Notes under the pieces: generated by a model | Databases searched by the model: none | Told to the model about the DNA's origin: nothing | Seen by the model: only the letters and a program-made list of their open reading frames with translations | Translations under genes and position numbers: made by a program | In this document: positions 9,391 through 10,460 of the stretch, piece after piece | How positions within the stretch are numbered: the stretch's first letter is position 1 | Layout: each line of letters opens with the position of its first letter | Source of the DNA: Planctomycetaceae bacterium | Lineage (GTDB): Bacteria > Planctomycetota > Planctomycetia > Pirellulales > Pirellulaceae | Reading direction: 5' to 3' | Length of the DNA: 10,460 nt | Assembly (NCBI GenBank): GCA_007129635.1 | Contig: SKVE01000685.1 | Span: forward strand, 1 to 10,460

Positions 9391-10460
9391 ATGAGCGATC
9401 AACCGACATCATCCACCCCGTTGCTAGGTCGCCGCCACCTGCTGGCCCGGATGGGGTGCGGGTTTGGGATGTTGGGGCTCACTGGCATGCTGCACCAGCT
9501 CGGGATCGTCGCCAGCGGGCATGCCTCTGCTGCGGAAAACCTGACCAGCCGGGCTCTGAATCCGCTGGCGCCCCAAGAGGGTCATTTTCCGGCCAAAGCC
9601 AAACGGGTGATCTGGATCTTCGTCAATGGCGGGCCCAGCCATGTGGACACTTGGAATTATCGGCCGGAACTGACACGCTGGGACGGTAAGTCGATCCGCG
9701 AATTCGATCCCGAGTTCAAAGACACGACCGGTTTCTTCAAACATGCTGTGGGCAACTTAATGCAATCCCCGTTCAAGTTCACGCCCCAGGGAGAATCCGG
9801 CAAGATGGTGCCGGAGATTTTTCCGCACTTGGGCAAGCATGTTGATAAGATGGCGTTTCTACTTTCCGGTCATACCGAATCCAACAACCATTCGCCCGCC
9901 CTGTTTGCGATGAACACGGGCATGCCGCGGATGGGCTTTCCGGGTGTCGGATCATGGGTGACGTACGGCCTGGGAAGTGAGAGCAGCGACCTGCCGGGGT
10001 TTGTTGTGATGAGCGACCCCAAAGGCCGCGGCCTGCCCAAAGGCCACGCCGCCAACTGGAGCGCCGGTTTTCTGCCAGGGGCGTATCAGGGAACCCACCT
10101 CAAACCGCGGGGCGACGCGATCGACAACCTGGTCCGGCCCGCAGTGATGACCGACACCGCTCAGCGAAATCAGCTTGACCTTTTGAACCAACTGAACACG
10201 ACACATCGCCAGCAGTTCCCTGCGGAAACGGAATTAGCCGCGCGTATTGAAAGTTTTGAACTGGCCTATCGAATGCAGACCGCAGCCCCCGAGGCGCTGG
10301 ATATCAAGTCGGAGTCGCAACAGACCCACGACCTTTACGGCATGGGCGACAAAAGGTGCGCCCATTTTGCCCGACAATGCTTGACGGCTCGGAGGCTGGT
10401 CGAGCGGGGTGTCCGCTTTGTAGAGATTTACTCTGGCGGAATGGAAAACCAGCGGTCGTG
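9391..10460 (+). CDS. DUF1501 protein with Tat-type signal, module 2 (C-terminus cut by window edge)
   Basis: From the ATG at 9391 there are 356 complete codons, open at the right edge; roughly the last quarter is missing. An in-frame ATG at 9361 would add ten residues, but 9391 has AGGA ten bases upstream and gives the usual MSD... family N-terminus. The Tat motif GRRHLL (R14, R15) is followed by a hydrophobic stretch (about 31-42). Family motifs: KRVIWIFVNGGPSHVDTW (71-88), LSGHTESNNHSPALFAMNTG (148-167) and GSWVTYGLGS (177-186). The GGPSHVDTW form differs from the [10 protein letters not shown] form in the first DUF1501 protein, so the two belong to different subgroups. It follows its presumed partner by 64 bp. 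Role inferred as for the first: an exported alkaline-phosphatase-fold protein of unknown substrate. Confidence 0.92.
   Translation, partial: MSDQPTSSTPLLGRRHLLARMGCGFGMLGLTGMLHQLGIVASGHASAAENLTSRALNPLAPQEGHFPAKAKRVIWIFVNGGPSHVDTWNYRPELTRWDGKSIREFDPEFKDTTGFFKHAVGNLMQSPFKFTPQGESGKMVPEIFPHLGKHVDKMAFLLSGHTESNNHSPALFAMNTGMPRMGFPGVGSWVTYGLGSESSDLPGFVVMSDPKGRGLPKGHAANWSAGFLPGAYQGTHLKPRGDAIDNLVRPAVMTDTAQRNQLDLLNQLNTTHRQQFPAETELAARIESFELAYRMQTAAPEALDIKSESQQTHDLYGMGDKRCAHFARQCLTARRLVERGVRFVEIYSGGMENQRS

Overview
The window looks like chromosomal DNA of a planctomycete, most likely Pirellulaceae (Rhodopirellula-like). The main reason is the gene content: two large secreted proteins with the planctomycete domain set PSCyt1 / PSCyt2 (DUF1549) / PSD1 (DUF1553), each followed by a DUF1501 protein. 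Decayed ECF sigma factor and Ser/Thr kinase sequences of a planctomycete type support this. The genus is inference.

Layout. Positions 1-442 (minus) hold the N-terminal part of a TAXI-type TRAP transporter solute-binding lipoprotein that runs off the left edge. Positions 443-781 have no convincing gene; both strands are largely open and there is a 10-bp stem-loop, so this may be a non-coding or repeat-like element. Positions 782-1325 (minus) are a gene graveyard: a fragment of an uncharacterised protein, then the two ends of a Ser/Thr kinase joined by a deletion, then the two ends of an ECF sigma factor joined out of frame. Positions 1326-1405 hold a candidate extended -10 promoter, a small palindrome and a run of ten C.

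From 1406 to the right edge lie four plus-strand genes with gaps of 77, 50 and 64 bp, read as one operon: PSCyt1/PSCyt2/PSD1 protein (1060 aa), DUF1501 protein (486 aa, Tat-type signal), a second PSCyt1/PSCyt2/PSD1 protein (1049 aa), and a second DUF1501 protein (Tat-type signal, cut by the window end). The two modules are divergent paralogues, not a recent duplication.

Inferred working model: each module pairs a Sec-exported protein carrying two CxxCH motifs with a Tat-exported protein of the alkaline-phosphatase/sulfatase-like fold, so the pair would act outside the cytoplasmic membrane. Substrates are unknown. The most unusual sequence signals are a perfect 30-bp palindrome occupying exactly ten codons of the first large gene, and the mosaic of regulator remnants upstream of the operon.
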